Below, one piece after another: positions 27,622-35,594 of a DNA stretch of 64,000 bases. A program made the translations under genes and the position numbers. Origin of the DNA: Candidatus Krumholzibacteriota bacterium (lineage in GTDB: Bacteria > Krumholzibacteriota > Krumholzibacteriia > JAJRXK01); the NCBI GenBank assembly GCA_024276305.1, contig JAJRXK010000116.1, positions 1 through 64,000 of the forward strand, written 5' to 3'. The notes below the pieces were generated by a model that was given only the letters and a program-made list of their open reading frames with translations, was not told where the DNA came from and did not search any database. How positions within the stretch are numbered: position 1 is the first letter of the stretch; the number at the start of each line of letters is the position of its first letter.

Positions 27622-28665
27622 TCAGCGGGGAGGGATCGTGGTGGTGGGCTCTCCGTTCAGCACGGGATCGAGACGGTGCAGCCATTCGTCGTAACGCATG
27701 CCGTAGACCGTTTCCACCGCGGACTCGAAGTGCGCGCCTTCTTCGACCAAATCCAAGGCATCCTGAAGGGCGGTCAGGCCGAGCTCTTCGACCAGGGTCC
27801 AGCTCATGAGGAAGGCATTGTACCGCGCGATCCGTCCTTCTTCGCGATCACGGAGAGGGTAGATGTGTTGGGAGACCCACTCCGGATGCTGCAGGATCTG
27901 ACGCTTGGCCCGGAATTCCTGCATGAAGTTGAGGTGTTCGTAGCCCTCCTCGGCCAGGTAGCTCGCCAGTCCCTCCCGCAACCACATGGGGATCTGGCCG
28001 TGGCACTTCAGATCGAGAATCGCCTTGGTCACCGCTCCGAAGGCGGCGTGAGCGGCCAGGGTGCGGCGGAAGAGAACGTCCACCGGCGACATCACGATGG
28101 ACTCGCCCTGCACCATGTTCGTCACCCAGAACTCCCTCGCGGTCCAACGCTGGTATTCGTCCAGATCCTTGGTGGGGATGATGACCAGTCGAGTGTCGGG
28201 AACGAAGCGAAGCTTTTCGCTGAGGTCCTTCCAGGCCAGGTCGCAGATCTCGAGATAGTGCCCCAAGAGAGCCTCGGTGCAGCAACCGCTTCGGTAGATC
28301 CGGATCCATCGGCTCTCGAGATAGTCGTCGGTCACGGTCAGGTAGGGATGCTCCAAGCGGGTACGGCCTTCGTAATAGCTGCGGGGTCCGTAGGCGATGC
28401 CCGCTTCGTCGTAGAGAACTCCCCACTCCCGCGAAGAGTAGTTGTCCTCCCGGCCGGGATAGCCCTCCTTCTCGAGGCGCTCCTCGGACCAGCTCCAGTA
28501 GAGGCCGCGGCCGGGTTGGAAGCTGCGACTGCTGCTGCAACCGGCGAGGGACAAGAGGCCCAAGAGGGGCAGGAGGGCCCAGAGGAGGGACCACTGATTT
28601 CGGGGTCGGGGCGCCCCGAGGCCCTCGGCGACGCGAGTTCCCGGGCGGTCGAGATGCCGCTTCAT
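27622..28665 (-). CDS. Peptidase-MA-like lipoprotein, HExxH lost
   Basis: A 347-residue lipoprotein (lipobox LAGC, Cys43 after an unusually long 42-residue leader). The segment IPMWLREGLASYLAEEGYEHLNF is that of the gluzincin 'peptidase MA' type, where PxWLxEGLAxY follows an HExxH helix. Upstream, where HExxH should be, the sequence reads LAAHAAFGAVTKAIL, so the catalytic motif is missing. It is probably a non-proteolytic relative. Its ATG overlaps the ilvC stop (ATGA), so the two are translated together for no obvious metabolic reason. A mid-protein cysteine pair (SGCCTEALLG) may bond. Confidence 0.75.
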   Translation of the reverse strand: MKRHLDRPGTRVAEGLGAPRPRNQWSLLWALLPLLGLLSLAGCSSSRSFQPGRGLYWSWSEERLEKEGYPGREDNYSSREWGVLYDEAGIAYGPRSYYEGRTRLEHPYLTVTDDYLESRWIRIYRSGCCTEALLGHYLEICDLAWKDLSEKLRFVPDTRLVIIPTKDLDEYQRWTAREFWVTNMVQGESIVMSPVDVLFRRTLAAHAAFGAVTKAILDLKCHGQIPMWLREGLASYLAEEGYEHLNFMQEFRAKRQILQHPEWVSQHIYPLRDREEGRIARYNAFLMSWTLVEELGLTALQDALDLVEEGAHFESAVETVYGMRYDEWLHRLDPVLNGEPTTTIPPR

Positions 28666-29705
28666 CCGTCGTTTCCTTTCTTCTCGTGCGTCCCGCCGGC
28701 TCCGAGCTGGCACCGTCGTAGAAGTTCGTGCAGTCGGTGTCCGGTGGCCACGATTTCGTGTTGGGCTTCGGCGGCGATGGCCGCGCTCAGACGCGGACTG
28801 CCCTGGGCCCTCTCCGTCAGGAAAGCCGCGGCAAAGCTTCCGTCCTCGATCTCGTCGAGGACTTCTTCCATCTGCCGACGACTTCCGGAATCGATGATCC
28901 TGGAAGCCGCTTCGAGTCCCCCGTAGGCTGCGGTGCTGCTGATGCGCTCTCGCATGCCGTCGATGCCGTGTTCCGCGATGAGGTCGACGATGAGTTTCAC
29001 TTCGTGCAGGCATTCGAAGTAGGCCACCTCCCGCGAATACCCGCGGCGGACCAAGGTCTCCCAGGCGGCGACCACCAATTCGATCAGGCCCCCGCAGAGA
29101 ACCACTTGTTCTCCGAATTGGTCGGTGACCGCTTCCTCCCGAAAGCTGCTCCAGAATCCCCCTCCTTTGAGGGCCCCGCAGGCGTGGGCATATGCCAGGG
29201 CCAGGCCGAGGGTGTCCTCGGGATCGGGGCCCTCCACCGCGAGGAGACTGGGAAGTCCCCCCCCCGCGAGAAAGGCCTGACGCAGCTTGTGCCCCTGACC
29301 CTTGGGCGCCACCAGAAAGGCCCGCCGGCCGGCGGGGAGGCGGATCTGGTCGAAGGCCAGGGCGAAGCCGTGGGCGAAGGCCAGAACCGCCGAATCCTTC
29401 CAATGGGGCTGGATGTCGCGGGAGAAGACTTCGGCCTGGACCTCGTCGGGAAGGGTGAGCATGAGAATGTCCGCGCGGCGGGCGGCTTGGGAGAAGTCGA
29501 CGGTTTCGAAACCGGCCTCTCTCGCCGCTCGGGCCCCCCGCCCTCCCTCTCGGGCGCCCACGATCACCGCGACTCCGCGGTCCCGGAGATTCAGCGCGTG
29601 GGCGTGGCCCTGGTTGCCATAACCGCAGATCGCGATGCAGAGCCCCTGCAACCGGTCGGGGTGGGCATCGGATTCCTCGTAGCACCGAGTCGAGGCCAGA
29701 TTCAC
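28662..29705 (-). CDS. ilvC: Ketol-acid reductoisomerase (class I)
   Basis: A 347-residue enzyme with the nucleotide-binding loop CIAICGYGNQGHAHALNLRD and VAPKGQGHKLR. The two catalytic metal sites are VTDQFGEQVVLCGG (Asp and Glu) and YFECLHEVKLIVDL (two Glu). It converts acetolactate or acetohydroxybutyrate to the dihydroxy acid in valine and isoleucine synthesis. The Gln in PKGQGH, where most class I enzymes have Pro, is a small deviation. The start GTG follows AAGGAT. No ilvB/N or leu gene is adjacent. Confidence 0.93.
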   Translation of the reverse strand: MNLASTRCYEESDAHPDRLQGLCIAICGYGNQGHAHALNLRDRGVAVIVGAREGGRGARAAREAGFETVDFSQAARRADILMLTLPDEVQAEVFSRDIQPHWKDSAVLAFAHGFALAFDQIRLPAGRRAFLVAPKGQGHKLRQAFLAGGGLPSLLAVEGPDPEDTLGLALAYAHACGALKGGGFWSSFREEAVTDQFGEQVVLCGGLIELVVAAWETLVRRGYSREVAYFECLHEVKLIVDLIAEHGIDGMRERISSTAAYGGLEAASRIIDSGSRRQMEEVLDEIEDGSFAAAFLTERAQGSPRLSAAIAAEAQHEIVATGHRLHELLRRCQLGAGGTHEKKGNDG

Positions 29706-29799
29706 CGTGGATCCTTGGAAAGAGGCCCCGGGATGTTACGAGAGCGAGGCCTCCGCCACAACTCATCCCGGCCGATGGCCCGCGGGCGGCGGGGGTGGT

Positions 29800-29828
29800 T
29801 TGACAAGCCCATCGCCCAATCTTATTTT
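29800..29828 (+). promoter_or_regulatory. Promoter of the tRNA(CAT)-tilS region
   Basis: TTGACA (29800-29805) and TATTTT (29823-29828) are 17 bases apart. RNA would begin about 29835, leaving a 124-base leader before the tRNA. Confidence 0.7.
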
Positions 29829-29833
29829 GCCGC

Positions 29834-29902
29834 TCGTCTGCAGGCGTGGGAGAGCCTTGCTCCGCCTGCGTCTGACATCTCAGCCCTTCTTCGTCTGCAG
29901 GC
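29834..29902 (+). repeat. Direct repeat and hairpin in tRNA leader
   Basis: TCGTCTGCAGGC occurs at 29834-29845 and again at 29891-29902. Between them GCAGGCG-n2-GGAG pairs with CTCC-CGCCTGC (29840-29869), giving an 11-bp imperfect hairpin. Both lie in the leader RNA before the CAT tRNA. Its role is unknown. Confidence 0.5.
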
Positions 29903-29958
29903 ACCCTCTTGCTTTCCTCCCTCGTGGCGCGTCCGGCGCGGCGAGGCTGAGAGAGTGG

Positions 29959-30035
29959 GCCGGCGTAGCTCAGTTGGTTAGAGCAGCGGAATCATAATCC
30001 GCGTGTCCGGGGTTCGAATCCCTGCGCCGGCACCA
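29959..30035 (+). tRNA. tRNA with anticodon CAT (elongator Met or Ile2)
   Basis: A 77-base cloverleaf with acceptor GCCGGCG/CGCCGGC, D arm GCTC-AGTTGGTTA-GAGC, anticodon stem GCGGA/TCCGC with loop ATCATAA, T arm CGGGG-TTCGAAT-CCCTG, discriminator A and encoded CCA. The acceptor stem is fully paired, so it is not an initiator. The D arm resembles elongator tRNA-Met. However, tilS, whose product modifies the CAT tRNA for isoleucine, starts 24 bases downstream, so tRNA-Ile2 is a real alternative that the sequence alone does not settle. Confidence 0.93.
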
Positions 30036-30058
30036 TCCTCCCTCTGCGGTCACTGGCA

Positions 30059-31492
30059 TTGACGAGCGCCCACGATCTCCTTCCCGCTCTCCGCGGGCTC
30101 TCCTGTGATGAGGGACGTCCTCGACCCGGCGAAGCCCTGGTGGTGGGCTTTTCGGGGGGCGGCGACTCGGTGGCCCTTCTGGACCTTCTTCATCGCATGG
30201 GGGAGGACTCCCTTCGCCTGGTGGCGGTGCACGTGGACCACGGCCTGCGCGACGACAGCTCGCAGGACGCCGAATTCTGCGCCGAATTCTGCGCCGCCCG
30301 GGGCATCGAATACATCGGCGAGAAGATCGATGTTCGACGGCTGGCGCGAAGTACCGGCCTGGGCCTCGAGGCCGCCGGCCGCCGAGCCCGCTACGATTGC
30401 TTCGAGCGGCACCGCCGGGACCGGGCCTGTGCACGAGTGGCCACCGCCCATCACCTCGACGACCACCTCGAGACTCTCCTGCTCTGGTGGGGGAGGGGGA
30501 GCGGCCTCTCGGCGGTGGTGGGCATCGAGGCCTCCACCGCGCAGCTCCTGCGTCCGTTGCGCGCGTTCCGACGGAAGGACCTCCGCGACTACCTCCGGTG
30601 GCGGGGCCTGGAGTGGAGAGAAGACCCCACCAACGCCGACTCTCGTCGGCTGCGCAGCCGTCTGCGCCACGAAGTGCTGCCCCTGATCGAGTCGGTGTTC
30701 GGTCCCGGCAGCGCCCGGCGAATGGCCCGGTTCTCGGTCCGGGCAGCCCAGGAGCGCCAGGCCCTGCGGGAGCTCTCCCAGCGTCTCCTCGACGAATGTG
30801 CCCGCCCGGGGCCCGATGGCGAGATCCTGCTCTCGCGCGGGGCCTTCGCGGAACTGGGCCCACTCCTCCAACTTCAAGTGCTGAGGGAAGTTGCATCGAG
30901 CTTGGCCCTTCCGGACCATTCCCAGCGATGGAACGAGGAGCACTTTCGCCGCCTTCTTCGCTTCCTGCAGAGGGCTCGTACGGGCCAGGATGCGACCTTG
31001 CCCGAAGGCCTCCAATTGGCCGTGGAACGCGAGGACTTCCACTTTCGTCCCCGCTCCACCCCGGACCGAGGGGAGCTGCGGCGGTGGATTCTGCATGAGG
31101 AAGTTTTGCCCGCGTCGGCCGAGCAGGTTACTTTCTTGCAACATGGTGGAGCGGATCTCGGAGGATCCACTACGATCTTCCATGCAGACTTCGATGCCGA
31201 CTGCATCCATGGCCCGCTGCGATTGCGAAGCCTGCAAGAGGGAGATCGCATGCGGCCACTGGGGATGAGCGGCCACAAGAAGATTCGCAAGTTGCTCGCG
31301 GAACAGGCGGTGCCGCGTCACCGACGGGGCGAGCAGCTCGTAGTCGAAGACAGCCGACGCGTGATCTGGGCGCTGGGCCTGGCAACCTCGCACGACGCGC
31401 GCATCCAAATGAGTACTCGGAGCGTCCTGCGTCTTCGGGTCGAGCCCGAACTCTCGATTGCCAAGCAGCAGGGAAAGGACCCTGGTTCATGA
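30059..31492 (+). CDS. tilS: tRNA(Ile)-lysidine synthase
   Basis: A 477-residue PP-loop ATPase with ALVVGFSGGGDSVALLDLLHRM, VHVDHGLRDDS, LEAAGRRARYDCF, ATAHHLDDHLETLLL and the family segment WREDPTNADSRRLRSRLRHEVLP. It attaches lysine to C34 of the CAT-anticodon tRNA so that it reads AUA as Ile. The C-terminal TilS domain (MRPLGMSGHKKIRKLL) is present. The start is TTG 30059 just after the tRNA; no ribosome-binding site is visible. The stop overlaps ftsH (ATGA). The tilS-ftsH order is widespread. Confidence 0.95.
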   Translation: MTSAHDLLPALRGLSCDEGRPRPGEALVVGFSGGGDSVALLDLLHRMGEDSLRLVAVHVDHGLRDDSSQDAEFCAEFCAARGIEYIGEKIDVRRLARSTGLGLEAAGRRARYDCFERHRRDRACARVATAHHLDDHLETLLLWWGRGSGLSAVVGIEASTAQLLRPLRAFRRKDLRDYLRWRGLEWREDPTNADSRRLRSRLRHEVLPLIESVFGPGSARRMARFSVRAAQERQALRELSQRLLDECARPGPDGEILLSRGAFAELGPLLQLQVLREVASSLALPDHSQRWNEEHFRRLLRFLQRARTGQDATLPEGLQLAVEREDFHFRPRSTPDRGELRRWILHEEVLPASAEQVTFLQHGGADLGGSTTIFHADFDADCIHGPLRLRSLQEGDRMRPLGMSGHKKIRKLLAEQAVPRHRRGEQLVVEDSRRVIWALGLATSHDARIQMSTRSVLRLRVEPELSIAKQQGKDPGS

Positions 31493-33540
31493 GCGGACCC
31501 CCGCGTGATCGTCGAAACGCCGGAAGAGGCCCCACCCGTCGTCCCCCCAAGGGCCGAGGGAATCGCAGTCCGGTGCGGCCGCAGCGCCCCTTTGTCTTCT
31601 GGTTGGTGCTCCTCCTGTTGGTCGCCTTCGGAGTCCAACTGCTGATGGTGGATCGGGCTCCGAAACAGGAAATCATCTACTCCACCTTTCTCGAGCAGGT
31701 CGATCAGGGCAATGTGCAGAAGGTGACCAAGACCTGCTTCAACATTTCGGGCCGTCTCATCCAGTCGAAACTGCTGCCCACGAAGAGTGGGGCCTCGATC
31801 GAGGTCCAGGACTTCACCACCGTCCTCCCCTTCGAGGATCCGGGCCTCATCGAGAGGCTGCGTCAGTCCAACCCTCAGATCGAGATCGTCGCCGAGCGCG
31901 AGGGCATGAATTGGTGGGGGGCTCTGATCAGTTCTCTGCCCTTCGTGCTCCTCATCGGAGTCTGGCTCTTCTTCCTGCGCCAGATGCAGTCGGGAGGAAA
32001 TCGGGCCTTCAGTTTCGGAAAGTCGCGGGCCAAGCTCGTCAACGCGGACCGTCCCAAGGTGACCTTCGCCGATGTGGCCGGAGCGGACGAGGCCAAGACC
32101 GACCTCGAGGAGCTCATCGAATTCCTGCGTGCTCCCAAGAAATTCCAGAAGCTCGGGGGCAAGATCCCCAAGGGCGCCCTCATGATCGGTCCCCCGGGAA
32201 CGGGCAAGACGCTCTTGGCCAAGGCCGTCGCCGGGGAGGCCAACGTGCCCTTCTTCGCCATGAGCGGCAGCGACTTCGTGGAGATGTTCGTGGGGGTGGG
32301 TGCCTCCCGTGTCCGCGACCTCTTCGAGCAGGGCAAGAAGAATGCGCCCTGTCTGATCTTCATCGACGAGATCGATGCGGTGGGTCGTCAGCGGGGTGCG
32401 GGCCTCGGAGGCGGTCACGACGAGCGCGAGCAGACTCTCAACCAGCTCCTCGTGGAGATGGACGGCTTCGAGACCAATGAGGGCGTGATCATCATTGCGG
32501 CGACCAATCGTCCCGACGTCCTCGATCCGGCCTTGCTGCGCCCCGGTCGCTTCGACCGGCAGATCAACGTCGACCTGCCCGACCTCATCGGGCGCGAAGG
32601 CATTCTCAAGGTGCATCTGCGTCAGATCAACGCGGCCGACGACGTCGATCCCAAGAGCATTGCGGCGGGGACCCCGGGAATGAGCGGCGCCGACCTGGCC
32701 AATTTGGTCAACGAGGGGGCATTGCTCGCCGCTCGCCGCGATCACAAGGAAGTGACCATGCTCGACCTCGAGGACGCCAAGGAGAGGGTCATGTTGGGCC
32801 CCGAACGGCGGTCTCGGGTCATGCCGATCAAGGAACGAGAGCGCACCGCCTATCACGAATGCGGTCACGCCATCGTCGCTGCTTCGATCAAGGGCTACGA
32901 CCCGGTGCACAAGGTGACCATCATCCCCCGCGGGCGGGCGATGGGTCTGACCTTCACTCTGCCCACCGAAGACCGCTACGACATCACCCGGGATCACGCC
33001 GAGGACCGCATTTCCGTCGCTCTCGGCGGTCGCGCGGCGGAGGCCATCGTCTATCCCGAAGTCGGAGCGGGGGCCGCCGACGACATCCGGCGGGCCAGTG
33101 CCTATGCCCGGCGGATGGTCACGAGTTGGGGGATGAGCGAAAGGCTCGGCCCCATCGACTTCGGCGATGACGAAGCTCCGGTCTTCATGGGTCGTGACCT
33201 CAACACTCGGCCCAAGTACAGTCAGAAGACGGCCGTCGCCATCGACGAAGAAGTGCATCGGATCATCACCGATCAATACACCCGGGCCGAGGCGATCCTC
33301 CAGGAACATCGCGAAGAACTCGAGACCATGGCCAGGGCCCTCCTCGAAAGGGAGAGTCTCGGCGGCGACGATGTCCGGTTGATCCTCGAAGGTCAGGAGC
33401 TCGGGCCCATGCCGCCGGCCCCCGAACCGCAGGGCGCCCAGGTCTCCCAGGAGGACGACGCCGACGAGGACGAGGAAAGGGACGACTCCGCGACGGCGGG
33501 GCCGGTCCCGGGAGAGGTCCCACCGCCTCAACCGAGCTGA
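31489..33540 (+). CDS. ftsH: ATP-dependent zinc metalloprotease FtsH
   Basis: A 683-residue membrane protease. An Arg-rich N-terminus precedes a transmembrane helix (about 36-53). A periplasmic domain and a second helix (about 142-162) follow. The AAA+ module has Walker A GPPGTGKT, Walker [10 protein letters not shown] and [23 protein letters not shown]. The zinc site is HECGH (456-460), where Cys replaces the usual Ala. The pore motif [10 protein letters not shown] is intact. It degrades misassembled membrane proteins and regulators. The C-terminal 50 residues are acidic and Pro-rich. It overlaps tilS by four bases and precedes folP by two. Confidence 0.97.
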   Translation: MSGPPRDRRNAGRGPTRRPPKGRGNRSPVRPQRPFVFWLVLLLLVAFGVQLLMVDRAPKQEIIYSTFLEQVDQGNVQKVTKTCFNISGRLIQSKLLPTKSGASIEVQDFTTVLPFEDPGLIERLRQSNPQIEIVAEREGMNWWGALISSLPFVLLIGVWLFFLRQMQSGGNRAFSFGKSRAKLVNADRPKVTFADVAGADEAKTDLEELIEFLRAPKKFQKLGGKIPKGALMIGPPGTGKTLLAKAVAGEANVPFFAMSGSDFVEMFVGVGASRVRDLFEQGKKNAPCLIFIDEIDAVGRQRGAGLGGGHDEREQTLNQLLVEMDGFETNEGVIIIAATNRPDVLDPALLRPGRFDRQINVDLPDLIGREGILKVHLRQINAADDVDPKSIAAGTPGMSGADLANLVNEGALLAARRDHKEVTMLDLEDAKERVMLGPERRSRVMPIKERERTAYHECGHAIVAASIKGYDPVHKVTIIPRGRAMGLTFTLPTEDRYDITRDHAEDRISVALGGRAAEAIVYPEVGAGAADDIRRASAYARRMVTSWGMSERLGPIDFGDDEAPVFMGRDLNTRPKYSQKTAVAIDEEVHRIITDQYTRAEAILQEHREELETMARALLERESLGGDDVRLILEGQELGPMPPAPEPQGAQVSQEDDADEDEERDDSATAGPVPGEVPPPQPS

Positions 33541-33542
33541 GG

Positions 33543-34415
33543 ATGAACTACCAGGAGCTGATCGATCCCCGGTCCTGGCCATCCCGCCCGCTGATCATGG
33601 GCGTGGTGAATGTGACTCCGGACAGTTTCAGTGACGGGGGACGCTTCCTCCGGTGGGAACGTGCGGTGCAACAGGGTCTGCGACTGGTGGACGAGGGTGC
33701 AGACCTGTTGGACATCGGGGGCGAATCCACCCGCCCCGGGAGCTCTCCGGTGGATGTTCGTACCGAGATCGAACGGGTGCGGCCGGTGATCGAGGCCCTC
33801 TCCGGTGAGACCGACGTGGTGCTCAGCATCGACACCCGCAAGGCTCCCGTCGCCGCCGCGGCCCTCGACGCCGGGGCCCGCTGGGTGAACGATGTGGGGG
33901 GAGTGCGCGACGGGGCAATGCGCGATCTCCTGACCCGGATCGACTGCGGAGTCTGCATCATGCACATGTCGGGGCAGCCCCGCACCATGCAGCGCAAACC
34001 CGAGTACCGAGACGTTCTCCGGGAAGTTTCGGACTTCCTTCAGGCCCAGGCCCAGGCCCTTCGCGACCGGGGAGTGGAGGCCTCTCGCATCTGGATCGAT
34101 CCCGGGATCGGCTTCGGCAAGACCCTCGAACACAACCTGACGCTGATGGCGGGACTCGACCGCTTGGGGGGGCTGGGCTACCCTCTGCTCCTCGGTGCGA
34201 GCCGCAAGCGTTTCATCGGAGAGATCCTGCCCTCCGAGGTCGACCAGCGCCTCGGCGGGAGCCTGGCCGCAGTGGCCCAAGTCGAGGGGCGGACGCAGAC
34301 GGTGGTCCGAGTGCACGACGTCCTGGCGACTCGGCAATTCTTGGAAGTGCGAGCCCGCCTTCGGGCAGTGGAGATGCGACGGGCCGAGAGCCCCGAAGGA
34401 GATCCGATTGGCTGA
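33543..34415 (+). CDS. folP: Dihydropteroate synthase
   Basis: A 290-residue TIM-barrel enzyme with both family signatures: MGVVNVTPDSFSDGG and DIGGESTRPGS. Further marks are SIDTRK, VNDVGG, IMHMSG, WIDPGIGFGKTLEHN and LLGASRKRFIG. It joins p-aminobenzoate to the pterin pyrophosphate in folate synthesis. Its ATG comes two bases after the ftsH stop, and its 3' end overlaps cdaA by eight bases, so it is in the middle of a tightly packed operon. Confidence 0.96.
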   Translation: MNYQELIDPRSWPSRPLIMGVVNVTPDSFSDGGRFLRWERAVQQGLRLVDEGADLLDIGGESTRPGSSPVDVRTEIERVRPVIEALSGETDVVLSIDTRKAPVAAAALDAGARWVNDVGGVRDGAMRDLLTRIDCGVCIMHMSGQPRTMQRKPEYRDVLREVSDFLQAQAQALRDRGVEASRIWIDPGIGFGKTLEHNLTLMAGLDRLGGLGYPLLLGASRKRFIGEILPSEVDQRLGGSLAAVAQVEGRTQTVVRVHDVLATRQFLEVRARLRAVEMRRAESPEGDPIG

Positions 34416-35271
34416 ACTGCTGCAGTCGCTGCGTGGCAGCTACCTCCTCGATGTGCTCGACATCCTGCTCGTGGCCGCTCTCTTCTATCGGCTCTACCTC
34501 ATCGTGCGGGGGACGCGGGCCACCGAGATGTTCGTGGGATTGGCGATCCTCTTCGGCTTTTCGATCGTGGCCCAGAGTTTGGGACTCCTGCTGCTCAACC
34601 GTATCATCGTGAGTCTGCAGACGGTGTGGCTCATCGCCTTCATCATCATCTTCCAGCCCGAGTTGCGCGGGGCGCTGAGTTACCTCGGCAAGACCCGCTA
34701 CTTTCGTTACTTCGTTCGCGAACAGGAACCGACTTCGGTGGGGGAACTCACCGCCGCCGTGCATCGTCTGCATCGCAGCGGACTCGGCGCGATCATCGTC
34801 TTCGAGCGGAGCACCGGTCTGAACGACCACATCAAGACCGGCACTCGACTCGACGCCCGCATCTCGGCCGAGCTCATCGAAACGATCTTCACCCCTCCCA
34901 CTCCCTTGCACGATGGTGCCATCATCGTACGGGGCGAGACCATCGTGGCCGCGGGATGCATTCTCCCTCTCAGCCGCAACGAACACTTGGCCTACACTCT
35001 GGGCACTCGCCACCGGGCGGCCCTGGGCATCACCGAGATCAGCGACTGTTTCGTGGTGGTGGTGAGCGAGGAGAGCCGTCAGATCTCGGTGGCCGAGGAG
35101 GGGCGACTGCGCCGACGTCTGGAACTGGACGAATTGCGGGCCGAAATCGCTCGGGTCTACCGGGCCAGTGAGGACTTCCAGGAAATGGATCTGGGCCCGG
35201 CCCGGGTGGGGGATCCCGAGGAGCCCTCCGACGCCCGCCGCAACCCTTCGCGGCCCGAATCCAAGGTCTGA
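34408..35271 (+). CDS. cdaA: Membrane diadenylate cyclase (c-di-AMP synthase)
   Basis: A 287-residue protein with three N-terminal transmembrane helices (about 12-32, 40-60, 64-84) and a DisA_N domain. The domain carries PLHDGAIIVRG (Asp169-Gly-Ala) and the RHR motif GTRHRAALGITE (201-203). It makes cyclic di-AMP from two ATP. The start TTG 34408 is chosen for the AAGGAG eight bases upstream; it overlaps folP. The usual partners cdaR (YbbR) and glmM do not follow. The hydrophilic C-terminal tail is longer than usual. The product implies c-di-AMP signalling, often tied to K+ or cell-wall balance. Confidence 0.95.
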   Translation: MAELLQSLRGSYLLDVLDILLVAALFYRLYLIVRGTRATEMFVGLAILFGFSIVAQSLGLLLLNRIIVSLQTVWLIAFIIIFQPELRGALSYLGKTRYFRYFVREQEPTSVGELTAAVHRLHRSGLGAIIVFERSTGLNDHIKTGTRLDARISAELIETIFTPPTPLHDGAIIVRGETIVAAGCILPLSRNEHLAYTLGTRHRAALGITEISDCFVVVVSEESRQISVAEEGRLRRRLELDELRAEIARVYRASEDFQEMDLGPARVGDPEEPSDARRNPSRPESKV

Positions 35272-35594
35272 GGGCGCTCCTCCCCTCGCCGCCTCCGGGA
35301 TGCACGAGCGGGGAGAGGAACACCCGATGTGGAGAATCGCGCCTGCAGGTGATCCGACGGGGCCTGCGGCTCGCGATCCGCGCCCGAGGATCGCCGCGAC
35401 GCTCCTTGGGGGCGACCACAGCCGATGCAGGGGGGAGACCAGTTCCATCGGGCCCCGGTCCCGTCCTTCTCAAGTCCTTGTCGTCCATGGGGATCGGCCG
35501 GCGGAGGGATCCTCGTCGACTGTGCGCCTCGTCGACGCCCGCTGTGCGGAACCCGGGACACCGGGCGCACTCCGCTCCGAATCCCGGACAGCCC
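35272..35594. other. Gap between convergent cdaA and HD-GYP-like gene
   Basis: About 320 bases without a convincing gene. An imperfect hairpin pairs CCTCCCCTCG with CGAGCGGGGAGAGG just after cdaA (about 35278-35318) and may end that operon; it has no T tract. Open frames here lack ribosome-binding sites and family content. Confidence 0.4.
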
